Origin: Oscillatoriales cyanobacterium
GTDB lineage: Bacteria > Cyanobacteriota > Cyanobacteriia > Cyanobacteriales > Microcoleaceae
Assembly (NCBI GenBank): GCA_004292955.1
Contig: RDXX01000034.1
Span: forward strand, 1-56,025
DNA: 56,025 nt
Direction of reading: 5' to 3'
The translations under genes and the position numbers were made by a program. This document shows positions 9,833-17,973 of the stretch, piece by piece. The stretch's first letter is position 1. Each line of letters opens with the position of its first letter. Under the pieces are notes generated by a model. That model was not told the origin of the DNA, did not search any database, and worked only from the letters and a program-made list of their open reading frames with translations.

Positions 9833-10549
9833 ATGACCACAGAACAAGACCCCGTAAAATTGATGAAACAGCAAGTTGGCTTTGCTGCTGCCGATCGCGT
9901 AAAATCTGGTATGATTGTCGGACTCGGCACGGGGTCAACTACAGCTTATACTATTCAAGCATTGGGCGATCGCATAAAATCAGGCGAACTCAAAGATATC
10001 AAAGGAGTTCCCACATCCTTTCAATCAGAAGTATTAGCCAAACAGTACGGAGTACCGCTGACAACCCTCGACGAAATTGACAGAATTGACGTAGCCATTG
10101 ACGGCGCTGACGAAGTAGATCCGCACCTCAACTTAATTAAAGGTGGTGGCGCCGCCCACACCCGCGAAAAAGTAGTCGATTGTCTCGCTGCTCAGTTTAT
10201 TGTAGTAGTTGACAGTTCCAAAATGGTAGATAAATTGGGTTCGACTTTTCGCGTCCCCATCGAAGTTATACCGATGGCAATTACCCCCGTTACTCGCGCC
10301 ATTGAAAAATTGGGCGGTAAACCAGAACTCCGCATGGGAATCAGAAAAGCAGGCCCGGTAATTACCGACCAAGGTAATATGGTAATCGACGTTCAATTTG
10401 ATAACCTTGACAATCCTGCGGAATTAGAAAAAACTTTGAATAACATTCCAGGCGTGTTAGAAAATGGCTTGTTTGTCAATTGTACAGATTTGGTTTTAGT
10501 AGGCGAAATTAAGGACGGCAAACCTGTAGTGCGGGAAATTTCTAAATAG
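9833..10549 (+). CDS. rpiA: Ribose-5-phosphate isomerase A
   Basis: Converts ribose 5-phosphate to ribulose 5-phosphate in the Calvin-Benson and pentose phosphate pathways in the cytosol. The 238-residue length is normal. Family motifs are present: [15 protein letters not shown] (phosphate binding) near residue 28, [19 protein letters not shown] with the catalytic acidic residues near 86-105, and [10 protein letters not shown] near 125. The ATG start directly precedes a conserved RpiA N-terminus. It is monocistronic, followed by a repeat-rich gap. Confidence 0.96.
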   Translation: MTTEQDPVKLMKQQVGFAAADRVKSGMIVGLGTGSTTAYTIQALGDRIKSGELKDIKGVPTSFQSEVLAKQYGVPLTTLDEIDRIDVAIDGADEVDPHLNLIKGGGAAHTREKVVDCLAAQFIVVVDSSKMVDKLGSTFRVPIEVIPMAITPVTRAIEKLGGKPELRMGIRKAGPVITDQGNMVIDVQFDNLDNPAELEKTLNNIPGVLENGLFVNCTDLVLVGEIKDGKPVVREISK

Positions 10550-10899
10550 TTATAGTAGGGTGAATCAGGAAGGAAAAGTTTAGCAGTCTACTCAAGAATA
10601 TTCAGCCTGAAGCACCCTACGGTTAATTAGCTACTCAAGCTTTTTATATCATGTCCGATCGATTAACCGCATTAAAATTCGTTCGTAGTGCGGACTTAAG
10701 TCCGTACTACAAACCGTTTTTGTTATGGCAATCAAGAGGACATGATATTACCAATTCCCAATTCCCAATTCCCAATTCCCAATTCCCAATTCCCAATTCC
10801 CAATTCCCAATTCCCAATTCCCAATTCCCAATTCCCAATTCCCACCTCACTCACTTCAAAATTGCTATAATAGTATAAATTCGTATCTCTATTTTGATC
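10550..10899. repeat. Intergenic gap with palindrome and (CCCAATT)n array
   Basis: The gap contains GTAGTGCGGACTTAAGTCCG (from 10685), part of a palindrome to 10710 that belongs to the GGACTTTAGTCC family seen at 37712, 48380 and 51173. It then has a long CCAATTC/CCCAATT period-7 array at about 10751-10842. The sequence TATAATAGTATAAATTCG at 10863-10880 is AT-rich and could hold the -10 box of the following gene. No ORF is credible. Confidence 0.8.
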
Positions 10900-12081
10900 G
10901 TGCAATATCGCAGATTCGGCCGCACAGAATTATCCATGCCCGTCTTTTCCTGTGGCGGCATGAGATATCACCACAAATGGCAAGATGTGCCAGCAAATGA
11001 GATTCCACCAGACAATCAACAAAATCTAGAATCGACAATTCGCTACTCAATCGAATGCGGTATCAATCACATAGAAACTGCTCGCGGTTACGGCACTTCT
11101 GAGATGCAGTTGGGGTGGATTTTGCCGCAGTTCCCTCGCGAAAAGTTGATAGTACAAACAAAAGTTTGTCCTCAAGCCAACTCCGAGGCATTTCGCGAAG
11201 AATTTGATAAATCCTTAGCTTATTTACAGCTAGAATACGTCGATTTATTTTCCATACACGGCATTAATACCTGGGAATTTCTAGAGGATTCTATGCGCCC
11301 GGGCGGCTGCTTGGATGTGGCAAAAAAATTGCAAGCAGAAGGCAAAGTTAGGTTTATTGGTTTTTCGACTCACGGCCCTACGGATGTGATTGTCAAAACC
11401 ATTGAAACCAATAAATTCGATTATCTGAACTTGCACTGGTATTACATCAATCAAAATAATTGGCCCGCAATTGAAGCAGCCAAACGTCACGACATGGGCG
11501 TTTTTATTATCAGTCCTTCCGACAAAGGCGGTCAACTTTACAACCCGCCGCAAAAGTTGGTAGATTTGTGCTATCCACTGAGTCCGATGGTGTTTAATGA
11601 TTTGTTTTGTTTGTCACACCCGCAAGTACACACTTTGAGTTTGGGTGCAGCCAAACCTGAAGATTTTAACGAGCATCTAAAAGCTGTAGAATTGTTAGAT
11701 AAAGCTGATGAAATTTTGCCGCCGATATTAGCAAGGCTGGAAAATGCAGCAATTGATAAATTAGGAGAAGATTGGTTTAAGACTTGGGACTTCGGTTTGC
11801 CAACTATCGAAAATACTCCCGGAGAGGTTAACATTCGAGTGATTTTGTGGCTGTGGAATTTGGCGAATGCTTACGATGCGATCGACTATTGCAAGATGCG
11901 CTACAACCTTTTGGGTAACGCCAGCCACTGGTTTCCGGGCAAAAAAGCCGATCGCCTCGACGAATTAGACTTGCGCCGCTGTCTCGCCCACAGCCCCCAC
12001 GCTGCGAAAATTCCTAGTATATTGCAAAAAGCCGATCGACTTTTTGGAGGCGAAGCCGTGCAACGCTTATCCCAAGAATAA
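10900..12081 (+). CDS. Aldo/keto reductase family protein
   Basis: A predicted NADPH-dependent oxidoreductase with a TIM-barrel fold; the substrate is unknown. From GTG at 10900 it is 393 residues and begins (M)[15 protein letters not shown], the usual family start; a TTG two codons earlier is possible. Catalytic tetrad positions: Tyr64 (in ARGYGTSE), Lys88 (VQTKV) and His120 (FSIHGIN) are present. The normal Asp is Glu59 (HIETARGYG). The C-terminal extension lacks the clustered Cys of the 4Fe-4S subgroup. A strong hairpin follows the stop codon. Confidence 0.85.
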   Translation: MQYRRFGRTELSMPVFSCGGMRYHHKWQDVPANEIPPDNQQNLESTIRYSIECGINHIETARGYGTSEMQLGWILPQFPREKLIVQTKVCPQANSEAFREEFDKSLAYLQLEYVDLFSIHGINTWEFLEDSMRPGGCLDVAKKLQAEGKVRFIGFSTHGPTDVIVKTIETNKFDYLNLHWYYINQNNWPAIEAAKRHDMGVFIISPSDKGGQLYNPPQKLVDLCYPLSPMVFNDLFCLSHPQVHTLSLGAAKPEDFNEHLKAVELLDKADEILPPILARLENAAIDKLGEDWFKTWDFGLPTIENTPGEVNIRVILWLWNLANAYDAIDYCKMRYNLLGNASHWFPGKKADRLDELDLRRCLAHSPHAAKIPSILQKADRLFGGEAVQRLSQE

Positions 12082-12085
12082 TATA

Positions 12086-12117
12086 AAAAACCCGGTTTCG
12101 AGACAGAAACCGGGTTT
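12086..12117. terminator. Intrinsic terminator-like hairpin
   Basis: AACCCGGTTTC and GAAACCGGGTT form a perfect 11-bp stem with a 6-base loop, five bases after the aldo/keto reductase stop. The T-run is better on the minus strand (six T) than on the plus strand (GGGTTTG), so it may work in both directions. Confidence 0.75.
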
Positions 12118-12219
12118 GTGAGCCGGAACACGTGAGACTTATGCACGCGTACCTCATTAGCCTATACTTGAGTTGTTCTTACCAACATCACCCATCCTTC
12201 TCATCCATTCGGGCGATAA

Positions 12220-12251
12220 GTCAGTAGTCATTAGTCATTAGTCATTAGTCA
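12220..12251. repeat. Heptanucleotide repeat (GTCATTA)n
   Basis: About four to five units of GTCATTA / AGTCATT in an intergenic region; the same unit appears in other gaps (22713-22745, 55080-55110 in degenerate form). Confidence 0.8.
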
Positions 12252-12284
12252 GCTCGCGAAGCCGAAGGGTAGTGATTAGTCATT

Positions 12285-12405
12285 GGGTGCATCTGGCGCA
12301 AGGCAAATATATCCGTAGGGGCGAAGCATGACCGCAGTCAATATGAGATGATAACTAATAACTTATATGCGGTCATGCTTCGCCCTCTTCCTTGCGCCAG
12401 ATGCC
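12285..12405. mobile_element. MITE-like palindromic element, family 2, copy 1
   Basis: Outer arms GGTGCATCTGGCGCAAGG and CCTTGCGCCAGATGCC, and inner arms GGGCGAAGCATGACCGCA and TGCGGTCATGCTTCGCCC, are inverted repeats around a short AT-rich centre. It codes for nothing. A second, diverged copy is at 44664-44786 and shares the GTAGGGGCGAAGCAT arm. It lies upstream of the superoxide dismutase gene. Confidence 0.75.
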
Positions 12406-12522
12406 GAGTTGTATTTTAAGTTTAATTAGGTATATTTACGATTTTATAATTTTTTTCCCAACTTCCTCCCCTTTTGCTTTAATCTGAGATAAAACAGTTA
12501 ATAATTCACTTAGGGATCTTTT

Positions 12523-13278
12523 ATGACACTCCAACGCCGAGATTTCTTGTATTTGCTAACAGCCACCGTCGGAGCTATTACCGCAGGTGCTTGCCAAGCG
12601 TCAGGCAATAGTGTAGCGCAAGCAAGTCCATCCCCAGAAAGCCCAAAAATAGCCCAAACTCCCGGGCCTTTTACACTACCGCCTCTGCCTTACGAATACA
12701 ACGCTTTAGAACCGCACATCGATGCGCGGACAATGCAATTTCACCACGACAAACACCACGCAGCTTACGTTAAAAACCTCAACGATGCTGTCAATAAATA
12801 CCCGAATCTTAAAAACGTGAGTGTTGAAAATATGCTCAAAGACTTGAGCAAAGTGCCGGAAGATATTCGCACAACTGTACGCAATAATGGCGGCGGACAC
12901 CTCAATCACAGTATGTTTTGGGAAATCATGAGTCCCAAAGGCGGCGGCGAACCCACAGGAGCAATTGCCACAGCAATTAAGCAAAATTTCGGCAGTGTTG
13001 AGGATTTTAAAGCCAAATTCAACGAGGCTGGTACTAAGCGTTTTGGCAGCGGTTGGGTGTGGCTAGTTCGCAATAAAGCTGGTAAACTTGAGATTACAAC
13101 TACTGGCAATCAAGACAGTCCTTTCAGTGATGGCAACTATCCCATTATGGGCAATGATGTTTGGGAACACGCTTATTATCTCAAATACCAAAACCTGCGT
13201 GCAGACTACTTAAAAGCGTGGTGGAACGTGGTTAATTGGGCGGAAATTAACAAACGCTACGAAAAGGCGATCGGTTAG
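12523..13278 (+). CDS. sodA: Exported Mn-type superoxide dismutase
   Basis: Disproportionates superoxide to H2O2 and O2. Metal ligands are visible at His74 (FHHDKHH), His129 (LNHSMFW), Asp212 and His216 (DVWEHAYY). The pair GNQDSP, with Gln as in Mn enzymes, and GGGHLNHS rather than the Fe-type Gln position, favour Mn over Fe. The N-terminus has a twin-arginine motif (RRDFLYLL), a hydrophobic stretch and AGAC at about residues 21-24, resembling a lipobox. So it is probably Tat-exported, possibly lipid-anchored, and protects the thylakoid lumen or periplasm. Residues 25-55 are a Ser/Pro-rich linker. ATG is preceded by a weak AGGGA. Confidence 0.92.
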   Translation: MTLQRRDFLYLLTATVGAITAGACQASGNSVAQASPSPESPKIAQTPGPFTLPPLPYEYNALEPHIDARTMQFHHDKHHAAYVKNLNDAVNKYPNLKNVSVENMLKDLSKVPEDIRTTVRNNGGGHLNHSMFWEIMSPKGGGEPTGAIATAIKQNFGSVEDFKAKFNEAGTKRFGSGWVWLVRNKAGKLEITTTGNQDSPFSDGNYPIMGNDVWEHAYYLKYQNLRADYLKAWWNVVNWAEINKRYEKAIG

Positions 13279-13286
13279 TTTAACAA

Positions 13287-13323
13287 AGATACAGTGGCGG
13301 TTGTTTCAACCGCTATTGTATCT
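13287..13323. terminator. Bidirectional terminator-like hairpin
   Basis: AGATACAGTGGCGGTTG pairs with CAACCGCTATTGTATCT (two wobble pairs) around a TTT loop. It sits between the convergent sodA and rsmG genes and is likely shared by both. Confidence 0.7.
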
Positions 13324-13336
13324 AAAATGGCTTCCG

Positions 13337-14080
13337 CTAGCGAATCGGGCGATCGAACTGCTTGACAACTTTCCGCAAATAAACGCAGTGCCGCGCACCT
13401 TGACTCGTGGGCGTGGTGAATGATTCGACAGACTCAAGCGTACCGCCCAAATGCTCGATCGCACTTTGCAACTCTTCCTCTTCCTCTACCGTCCAATTTC
13501 CCCGGTAAAGTACCGCCAAACCGCCGTTTTTCAGGAAAGGTAGCGCGTATTTAGCGCACAGAGAAGCTGCTCCAACTGCCCTCAGAAATGCGATATCGTA
13601 AGCTTGTCTGTGCTGCGGTTGTCGGGCAATTTCATCGGATCTGCCCAGCAAAGTCGTAGCATTTTTGATCCCTAAAGAGGGCAAAACCGTGTCCAAGAAA
13701 GTAATTTTCTTGCGAGTAGAATCCAGGAGAGTGACTGATAAATGTGGAAGGGCGATCGCGATCGGCAAACCAGGAAAACCCGCACCAGTCCCGATATCGA
13801 TCGCTTTGAGCGGGGACTCAACGGGAAAATCGTTATTTTCCGGCGAATTGTGATTAACCGGCAGCAGTCTCGCAATTCCCCGCAGAGAATCCCACAAATG
13901 TTTTTCCCAAAACTCGATCGGCTCAATAATTCGAGTTAAATTCAAGGAACGATTGCCTTCAACAATTAACTCATAAAGCCGCTGAAATTGTTGCTGCTGC
14001 GACTCATCCGGCTCCCAATTCAGCGTTTTTTGCCACAATTCATTCATTTGGGGTAACATCATAATTTCTGTCTGGTTCAT
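13337..14080 (-). CDS. rsmG: 16S rRNA (guanine527-N7)-methyltransferase RsmG
   Basis: SAM-dependent methylation of G527 in 16S rRNA. The 247 residues show the GidB/RsmG order: an N-terminal helical part with RSLNLTRI and FWEKHLWDSL, the SAM-binding loop DIGTGAGFPGLPIAI near residues 94-108, DSTRKKITFLDTV, and RAVGAASL. The ATG at 14080 has a second ATG (MMLPQMNELW) a few codons in. It is not obviously in an operon. Confidence 0.95.
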   Translation of the reverse strand: MNQTEIMMLPQMNELWQKTLNWEPDESQQQQFQRLYELIVEGNRSLNLTRIIEPIEFWEKHLWDSLRGIARLLPVNHNSPENNDFPVESPLKAIDIGTGAGFPGLPIAIALPHLSVTLLDSTRKKITFLDTVLPSLGIKNATTLLGRSDEIARQPQHRQAYDIAFLRAVGAASLCAKYALPFLKNGGLAVLYRGNWTVEEEEELQSAIEHLGGTLESVESFTTPTSQGARHCVYLRKVVKQFDRPIR

Positions 14081-14140
14081 CTTCTAATAACCATCGAAAG
14101 AACTAATGACAAAGTTTGCGACTTCTTAACCTCGCACAAC

Positions 14141-14163
14141 TGTCAACTGTCAACTGTCAACTG
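14141..14163. repeat. Heptanucleotide repeat (CAACTGT)3
   Basis: Three CAACTGT units separate the ABC ATPase stop from the rsmG start; part of the dispersed period-7 family. Confidence 0.8.
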
Positions 14164-14164
14164 C

Positions 14165-14836
14165 CTACTGACTCACACAACTTGCTTCCTTAGCCTCTAA
14201 CTTCGCGCGATCGACCTCCTGCAAATCCCCGTGATCTAACGTCCAAAACTTATCAGCAACGCTCAACAAATCGCTAGCATCGTGAGTAACAATCAACAAA
14301 GTCCAGTGATTTTTCAACTTACCCAACAAGCTTACCAACTGTCGGCGCATCGACCAATCCAAACCCGCCGTCGGTTCGTCCAAAAGTAGCAAATGCGGCT
14401 GGCGAATTAGCTGCACCGCCAGGGCCACCCGGCGCTGTTGTCCGCCACTTAAAGCGTGGGGAGAAGCGCGCAGCGGCAAATGTGCCAACCCAACTTCTTT
14501 CATCGCTGAGTGAATTTGTTCTTGTCCCAATTCGGGATGTCCCAGTCGCAATTCTTCTAAAATTGTCCCCCCACAAAAATGTCTTTCAGGAAACTGGAAC
14601 ACTAAACCTCCTAACTGTTGCAAGTGTTCCGGTGTTAATTCTTGTTCGCGCCAGCGGATGTCACCGCTAGTTTTTTCTGCTAAACCTGCTAATATTTCTA
14701 ATAGCGTACTTTTGCCGGAACCGCTGCGGCCGACTATCAGCCCCATTTGCTGTGACGGCAGTTCTAAGTTGATATTTTTCAGAATAGCATTCGGACAGGC
14801 TGTAGGATGATAGACTAAGTTTTTTAGATAAAGCAT
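14165..14836 (-). CDS. ABC transporter ATP-binding protein, ECF/CbiO-like (NAP14/ABCI11 type)
   Basis: A 223-residue stand-alone nucleotide-binding domain. Walker A is GRSGSGKST (near residue 36), the signature is LSGGQQRR, Walker B is LLLLDEPTAGLD, and the switch His is in IVTHDASDL. The Q-loop region FQFPERHFCGGTILEEL is the pattern of energy-coupling factor and cobalt/nickel ATPases. Cyanobacterial and chloroplast homologues (NAP14/ABCI11) are linked to metal homeostasis. No permease gene is adjacent, so the partner is encoded elsewhere. Confidence 0.85.
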   Translation of the reverse strand: MLYLKNLVYHPTACPNAILKNINLELPSQQMGLIVGRSGSGKSTLLEILAGLAEKTSGDIRWREQELTPEHLQQLGGLVFQFPERHFCGGTILEELRLGHPELGQEQIHSAMKEVGLAHLPLRASPHALSGGQQRRVALAVQLIRQPHLLLLDEPTAGLDWSMRRQLVSLLGKLKNHWTLLIVTHDASDLLSVADKFWTLDHGDLQEVDRAKLEAKEASCVSQ

Positions 14837-15233
14837 TAACGTAATTGGGAATGGGGAATTGGGAATGGGGAATTGGGAATGGGGAATTGGGAATGGGGAA
14901 TTTTGTATACCTCAGAATCCTGGTTGTGCTATTAATAGTTAAGGTTGTTTTTGGCTGGTGCCGATCGCCCAAATTTATTTTACATAAATCTTTACAAAAT
15001 TTTCGGTTTTTTTCAGCCTTGGCGTTTGATTATTGACATTTTTTATGGTATCTTTTGACAATGGAAATCTGTGCGCTCATATATATTAGAATTCACACTT
15101 CCATTATTAAAATATACCGCAAGAGCCACAAAAAATCAAGCAAATTTAACTCTTTTTTGCTAGCGGCCCGATAGTCTGAGAACGTAACTCTCTTGTTTCT
15201 AGTTTACAGTATATTTCATTGAGAGAATTGACT
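14837..15233. promoter_or_regulatory. Divergent intergenic region with repeat and possible promoter
   Basis: 14843-14901 is a (GGGAATT/GGGAATG) period-7 array. The rest is AT-rich. TTGACA at 15055-15060, 17 bases before CATATATATATT, is a plausible sigma-70 promoter for the exported TPR gene; a second TTGACA is at 15033. The inferred leader would be about 140 bases. No ORF is credible. Confidence 0.45.
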
Positions 15234-16250
15234 ATGACGAAAAACCCTTTAGCATCGCTGGGCAAGCAAATGTTAAGTTACAAACAGACAGTACGGGCGA
15301 TCGCCTGTGGAAGTGCGATCGCCCTGGGCATCTGCATAAACTCCGCAGTAGCAGGCGATCCCTTCCGCACGAGCAACCAGCAGGCGATCGGGCCCAACAC
15401 CGAAACCGCCTTCAAAACAATGTTTCAGCAAGGAAACTACAAACAAGCAAAAGCCCAAGTTCAACAAGCACTATCAGCAGAACCAAACGAACCCCTAGCC
15501 TATGCAATGGCAGCCTCATTATCCTACATCGAGCAAGACTTAAACTCGATGAATACCTACGCTCAAAAAACCCGCGAAGTCGGCGAAAAATTGACCAAAA
15601 CTAACCCCTTGCGCGGCAACATTTACACAGCAGCAGGTCACTTTCTAGAAGGAGCAAATGCCATAGCCAAAGAAGGAACAGCCAAAGGCGCGCCCCAAGC
15701 ACTCAACAAACTGCGAGTAGTATTTCAATACCTAGATGCAGCAGAAAAAATAGCGCCGAACGACCCAGAACTCAACCTGCTAAAAGGCTACATGGACTTA
15801 ATGTTAGCCTCAAACCTACCCTTTTCCAACCCCAGCGACGCCATTAAACGACTGGAAGAAAAAGCCTCGCCCCGCTACTTAGCCTATCGCGGCATGGCCG
15901 TAGGCTATCGAGACTTAAAAAAATACGATCGCGCTTTAGAATTTGCCAACAAATCTCTAGCAGAAACACCCACCAACCCCGAAATCCTTTATCTCAAAGC
16001 ACAAGTCTTATCTGCTCAAGCCAAGACTCAATCCAACAACAAAACCATACTTGAGGAAGCCCGAAAAAACTTCGACGCCGCCTTAGCAAAACCAGATCAA
16101 CTACCGCGCAGCTTAGTAGCCGAAATCTTCTTTCAGCAGTGCAAAACCCGCAACCGTCTCGACAGCAAATCTCGCGATTGTGACCCGATGCGCGATAAAA
16201 TTAGAGATGCAGATGGAGTCTGGGGGCCGACGGCTTTACCACCACTCTAA
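15234..16250 (+). CDS. Exported TPR-repeat protein, cyanobacterial
   Basis: Function unknown. The start chosen is ATG at 15234, after GAGAGAATTG, rather than an upstream TTG, giving 338 residues. An N-terminal signal peptide (about residues 18-41, ending SAVAGDP) predicts export. It is followed by TPR-like helical pairs: FKTMFQQGNYKQAKAQVQQAL (about 65-85), a central region with PNDPELNLLKGYMDLMLAS, and RDLKKYDRALEFANKSLAE (about 225-245). The C-terminus carries three Cys (QQCKTRNR, RDCDPM). Likely periplasmic or lumenal scaffold. Confidence 0.75.
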   Translation: MTKNPLASLGKQMLSYKQTVRAIACGSAIALGICINSAVAGDPFRTSNQQAIGPNTETAFKTMFQQGNYKQAKAQVQQALSAEPNEPLAYAMAASLSYIEQDLNSMNTYAQKTREVGEKLTKTNPLRGNIYTAAGHFLEGANAIAKEGTAKGAPQALNKLRVVFQYLDAAEKIAPNDPELNLLKGYMDLMLASNLPFSNPSDAIKRLEEKASPRYLAYRGMAVGYRDLKKYDRALEFANKSLAETPTNPEILYLKAQVLSAQAKTQSNNKTILEEARKNFDAALAKPDQLPRSLVAEIFFQQCKTRNRLDSKSRDCDPMRDKIRDADGVWGPTALPPL

Positions 16251-16251
16251 A

Positions 16252-16283
16252 CAGTTGACAGTTGACAGTTGACAGTTGACAGT
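16252..16283. repeat. Heptanucleotide repeat (CAGTTGA)n
   Basis: Four CAGTTGA units just after the TPR gene stop codon. Confidence 0.85.
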
Positions 16284-16321
16284 ACCATCTTGGCGGTTGT
16301 TATTAACAAGAGTAAAACTTG

Positions 16322-16774
16322 ATGAAAGTAGAGTTTCGCGAATTTAATCCCTTTGACCTCTGGATTTGGCTAAAATTCAGCAACGTGCCTTCAAACGGCG
16401 AAAAACAGTATGTAGAAGAAGTGTTTGATTCTTGGTTCTTTTTGGGAAAACTGGGAGGATTTAATGCTGAAAATTTGCAAGTTCAAGATGAAGGCTTAGA
16501 CATCAGCGATATGAATTACGATGTTAATCTAGCCGACCAAAGCATGATGGCTTTGATGCACAATATGGGAGAAATGGAGTATGAAGGTTCTTGGGCTCGC
16601 TGCTGGTTTGATTTGGGGACTAGCGATGCTATCGGCATCGATGTTTTAATTAATGTTTTCCAGCAACTCAGCAAAGAATTTGTGACGATTGAAGAACTAA
16701 TTATCGGCGGTGAAAATATAGACTGGCCCGTTGAAAATACGAGGAAGAGAGAGGGTTTTGAGCCGGACAATTAA
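16322..16774 (+). CDS. DUF3531 family protein
   Basis: A 150-residue soluble acidic protein of unknown function, recognised from the FREFNPFDLWIWLKF start and the SWARCWFDLGTSDAIGIDVL segment typical of DUF3531, a family of cyanobacteria and plastids. ATG at 16322 directly follows an in-frame TTG and is preferred. It lies about 70 bases after the TPR gene in the same direction and could be co-transcribed. No enzyme motif is visible. Confidence 0.8.
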   Translation: MKVEFREFNPFDLWIWLKFSNVPSNGEKQYVEEVFDSWFFLGKLGGFNAENLQVQDEGLDISDMNYDVNLADQSMMALMHNMGEMEYEGSWARCWFDLGTSDAIGIDVLINVFQQLSKEFVTIEELIIGGENIDWPVENTRKREGFEPDN

Positions 16775-16829
16775 CCGTTAGCACGACACGGATGATACGG
16801 ATAATGACTAGAAATCTCTCATGATTCTT

Positions 16830-16853
16830 GTGGAACAGGCAGGATGCCTGTTC
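16830..16853. repeat. Palindromic GGAACAGGC..GCCTGTTC repeat
   Basis: A short hairpin (GGAACAGGCAGGATGCCTG) of a family also found inside the decarboxylase gene (21658-21720) and before hisC (50058-50110). Confidence 0.7.
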
Positions 16854-16905
16854 AAAACTGGCTTTTTATGAGATGTCTAATGATTGATGACTCATGACTG
16901 AATGG

Positions 16906-17013
16906 CTATAGCACTTCTCAAAAAGGTGAGGTATGACTGACAGCTTATATAACCGCTAAACAAAGAGGGCCCAAGCCCAACAACATACCTCATCTTTCTG
17001 AGAACCGCTATAT
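16906..17013. mobile_element. MITE-like palindromic element, family 1, copy A
   Basis: Left end CTATAGCACTTCTCAAAAAG with GTGAGGTATG; right end is the inverse, CATACCTCATCTTTCTGAGA then ACCGCTATAT. It codes for nothing. The right end stops three bases before the Nudix ATG, so it forms that gene's whole 5' leader. Related copies are at 17470 and 20338. Confidence 0.8.
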
Positions 17014-17016
17014 ATT

Positions 17017-17466
17017 ATGCAAGGTAAAATTCGTGTAATTGTTTTAGGATTAATTCGATCGGGCGTTAGCGAAGCCCTCGAAGAGGATCGCATTTTCGTT
17101 TCCCAATTCAAAGATCCGGTAAAACAAGACACATTGTATCGAGCTCTGGGTGGAGGCGTAGAATTCGGAGAACACAGCCTCGACGCTTTGCAAAGAGAAT
17201 TTAAAGAAGAAATTAAAGCCGAGTTAACAAATATCAGATATTTAGCTTGTTTGGAAAACTTCTTTATTTTTAATGGTCAAGCTGGACACGAATTAATACA
17301 ACTCTATCAGTGCGATTTTGTTGACTCCAAATTCTATGAATTAGCAAGTTTAGATTTTGTAGACGGTAACTTGAAATGTACCGCATTTTGGATGCCTGTT
17401 CACCGATTTCGTTCGGGAGAATTGCACCTAGTTCCAGAAAGCTTTCTCCACTATTGCCAAGACTGA
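17017..17466 (+). CDS. Nudix hydrolase
   Basis: Hydrolyses a nucleoside diphosphate linked to another group; the substrate cannot be told. Of 149 residues, about 46-69 form the Nudix box GGVEFGEHSLDALQREFKEE, with the metal-binding REFKEE core. The conserved Gly after EEx is Lys here. Residues about 14-26 (RSGVSEALEEDR) come from a GATCGGGCGTTAGCGAAGCC repeat-like insert in the first strand region, absent from typical members. Expression must start within or upstream of the palindromic element before it. Confidence 0.88.
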   Translation: MQGKIRVIVLGLIRSGVSEALEEDRIFVSQFKDPVKQDTLYRALGGGVEFGEHSLDALQREFKEEIKAELTNIRYLACLENFFIFNGQAGHELIQLYQCDFVDSKFYELASLDFVDGNLKCTAFWMPVHRFRSGELHLVPESFLHYCQD

Positions 17467-17469
17467 TAA

Positions 17470-17681
17470 CTATAGCCTTTATCAAAAAGATGAGGTATTC
17501 ATGGGGATAGGGCATAGGCCTCCGTGGGCATAGGGGATAGGGCATACCTCAATACGGTTTACTTAAAGCTTTTTTAGGAATTTCATCTGACGATTTTCTA
17601 GGCAATACAGGCATTTTTTGCAAGTCAGATTCTTCTTAAGTCAACCGTATTGGGGCATACCTCACTTTTTTGAGAACCGCT
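17470..17681. mobile_element. MITE-like palindromic element, family 1, copy B (interrupted)
   Basis: Left end CTATAGCCTTTATCAAAAAG with ATGAGGTATTC; right end GGCATACCTCACTTTTTTGA then GAACCGCT. It is interrupted by a second palindrome at 17551-17651. It follows the Nudix stop codon directly, so the Nudix gene is flanked by two copies of the same family in one orientation. Confidence 0.75.
17551..17651. mobile_element. Palindromic element nested inside family-1 MITE
   Basis: Ends AATACGGTTTACTTAA and TTAAGTCAACCGTATT are imperfect inverted repeats. The sequence GGGCATACCTC lies on both sides, consistent with a target-site duplication, though the left and right ends of the host element also share this motif. 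Confidence 0.6.
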
Positions 17682-17823
17682 CTAAAGCGCTCCAAATCCC
17701 AACAAGCAAATACATTAGAAGCAATTTTTACTCAAAATATGTGCAGTAGAGGCGGGTTTTCTCCCAAATACTTTGCCACAATTCACAAATATAGATAAAC
17801 CCGCCCCTTTATTTTTGTCCGCG

Positions 17824-17930
17824 TTACCAGAAATAATTGGTTGAAAGCCTCTGGGTTTGGCGTAGAAATTAAAAGAAGACGATTCATTACTCCAATCCTC
17901 TTCCTTCCAGGAGGTAGAGATTGCTGTCAA
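17824..17930 (+). repeat. Dispersed repeat, family 3, copy 1
   Basis: Runs from TTACCAGAAATAATTGGTTG to GAGGTAGAGATTG with ATTCATTACTCCAATCCTC in the middle. Copies are at 29205-29320 (same strand) and 35744-35848 (opposite). In all three a CAACTGT-type array or unit abuts the right end. Confidence 0.75.
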
Positions 17931-17931
17931 C

Positions 17932-17960
17932 TGTCAACTGTCAACTGTCAACTGTCAACT
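17932..17960. repeat. Heptanucleotide repeat (CAACTGT)4
   Basis: Four CAACTGT units between repeat family 3 and the holin-like gene. Confidence 0.85.
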
Positions 17961-17973
17961 GAATGAACTTTCT

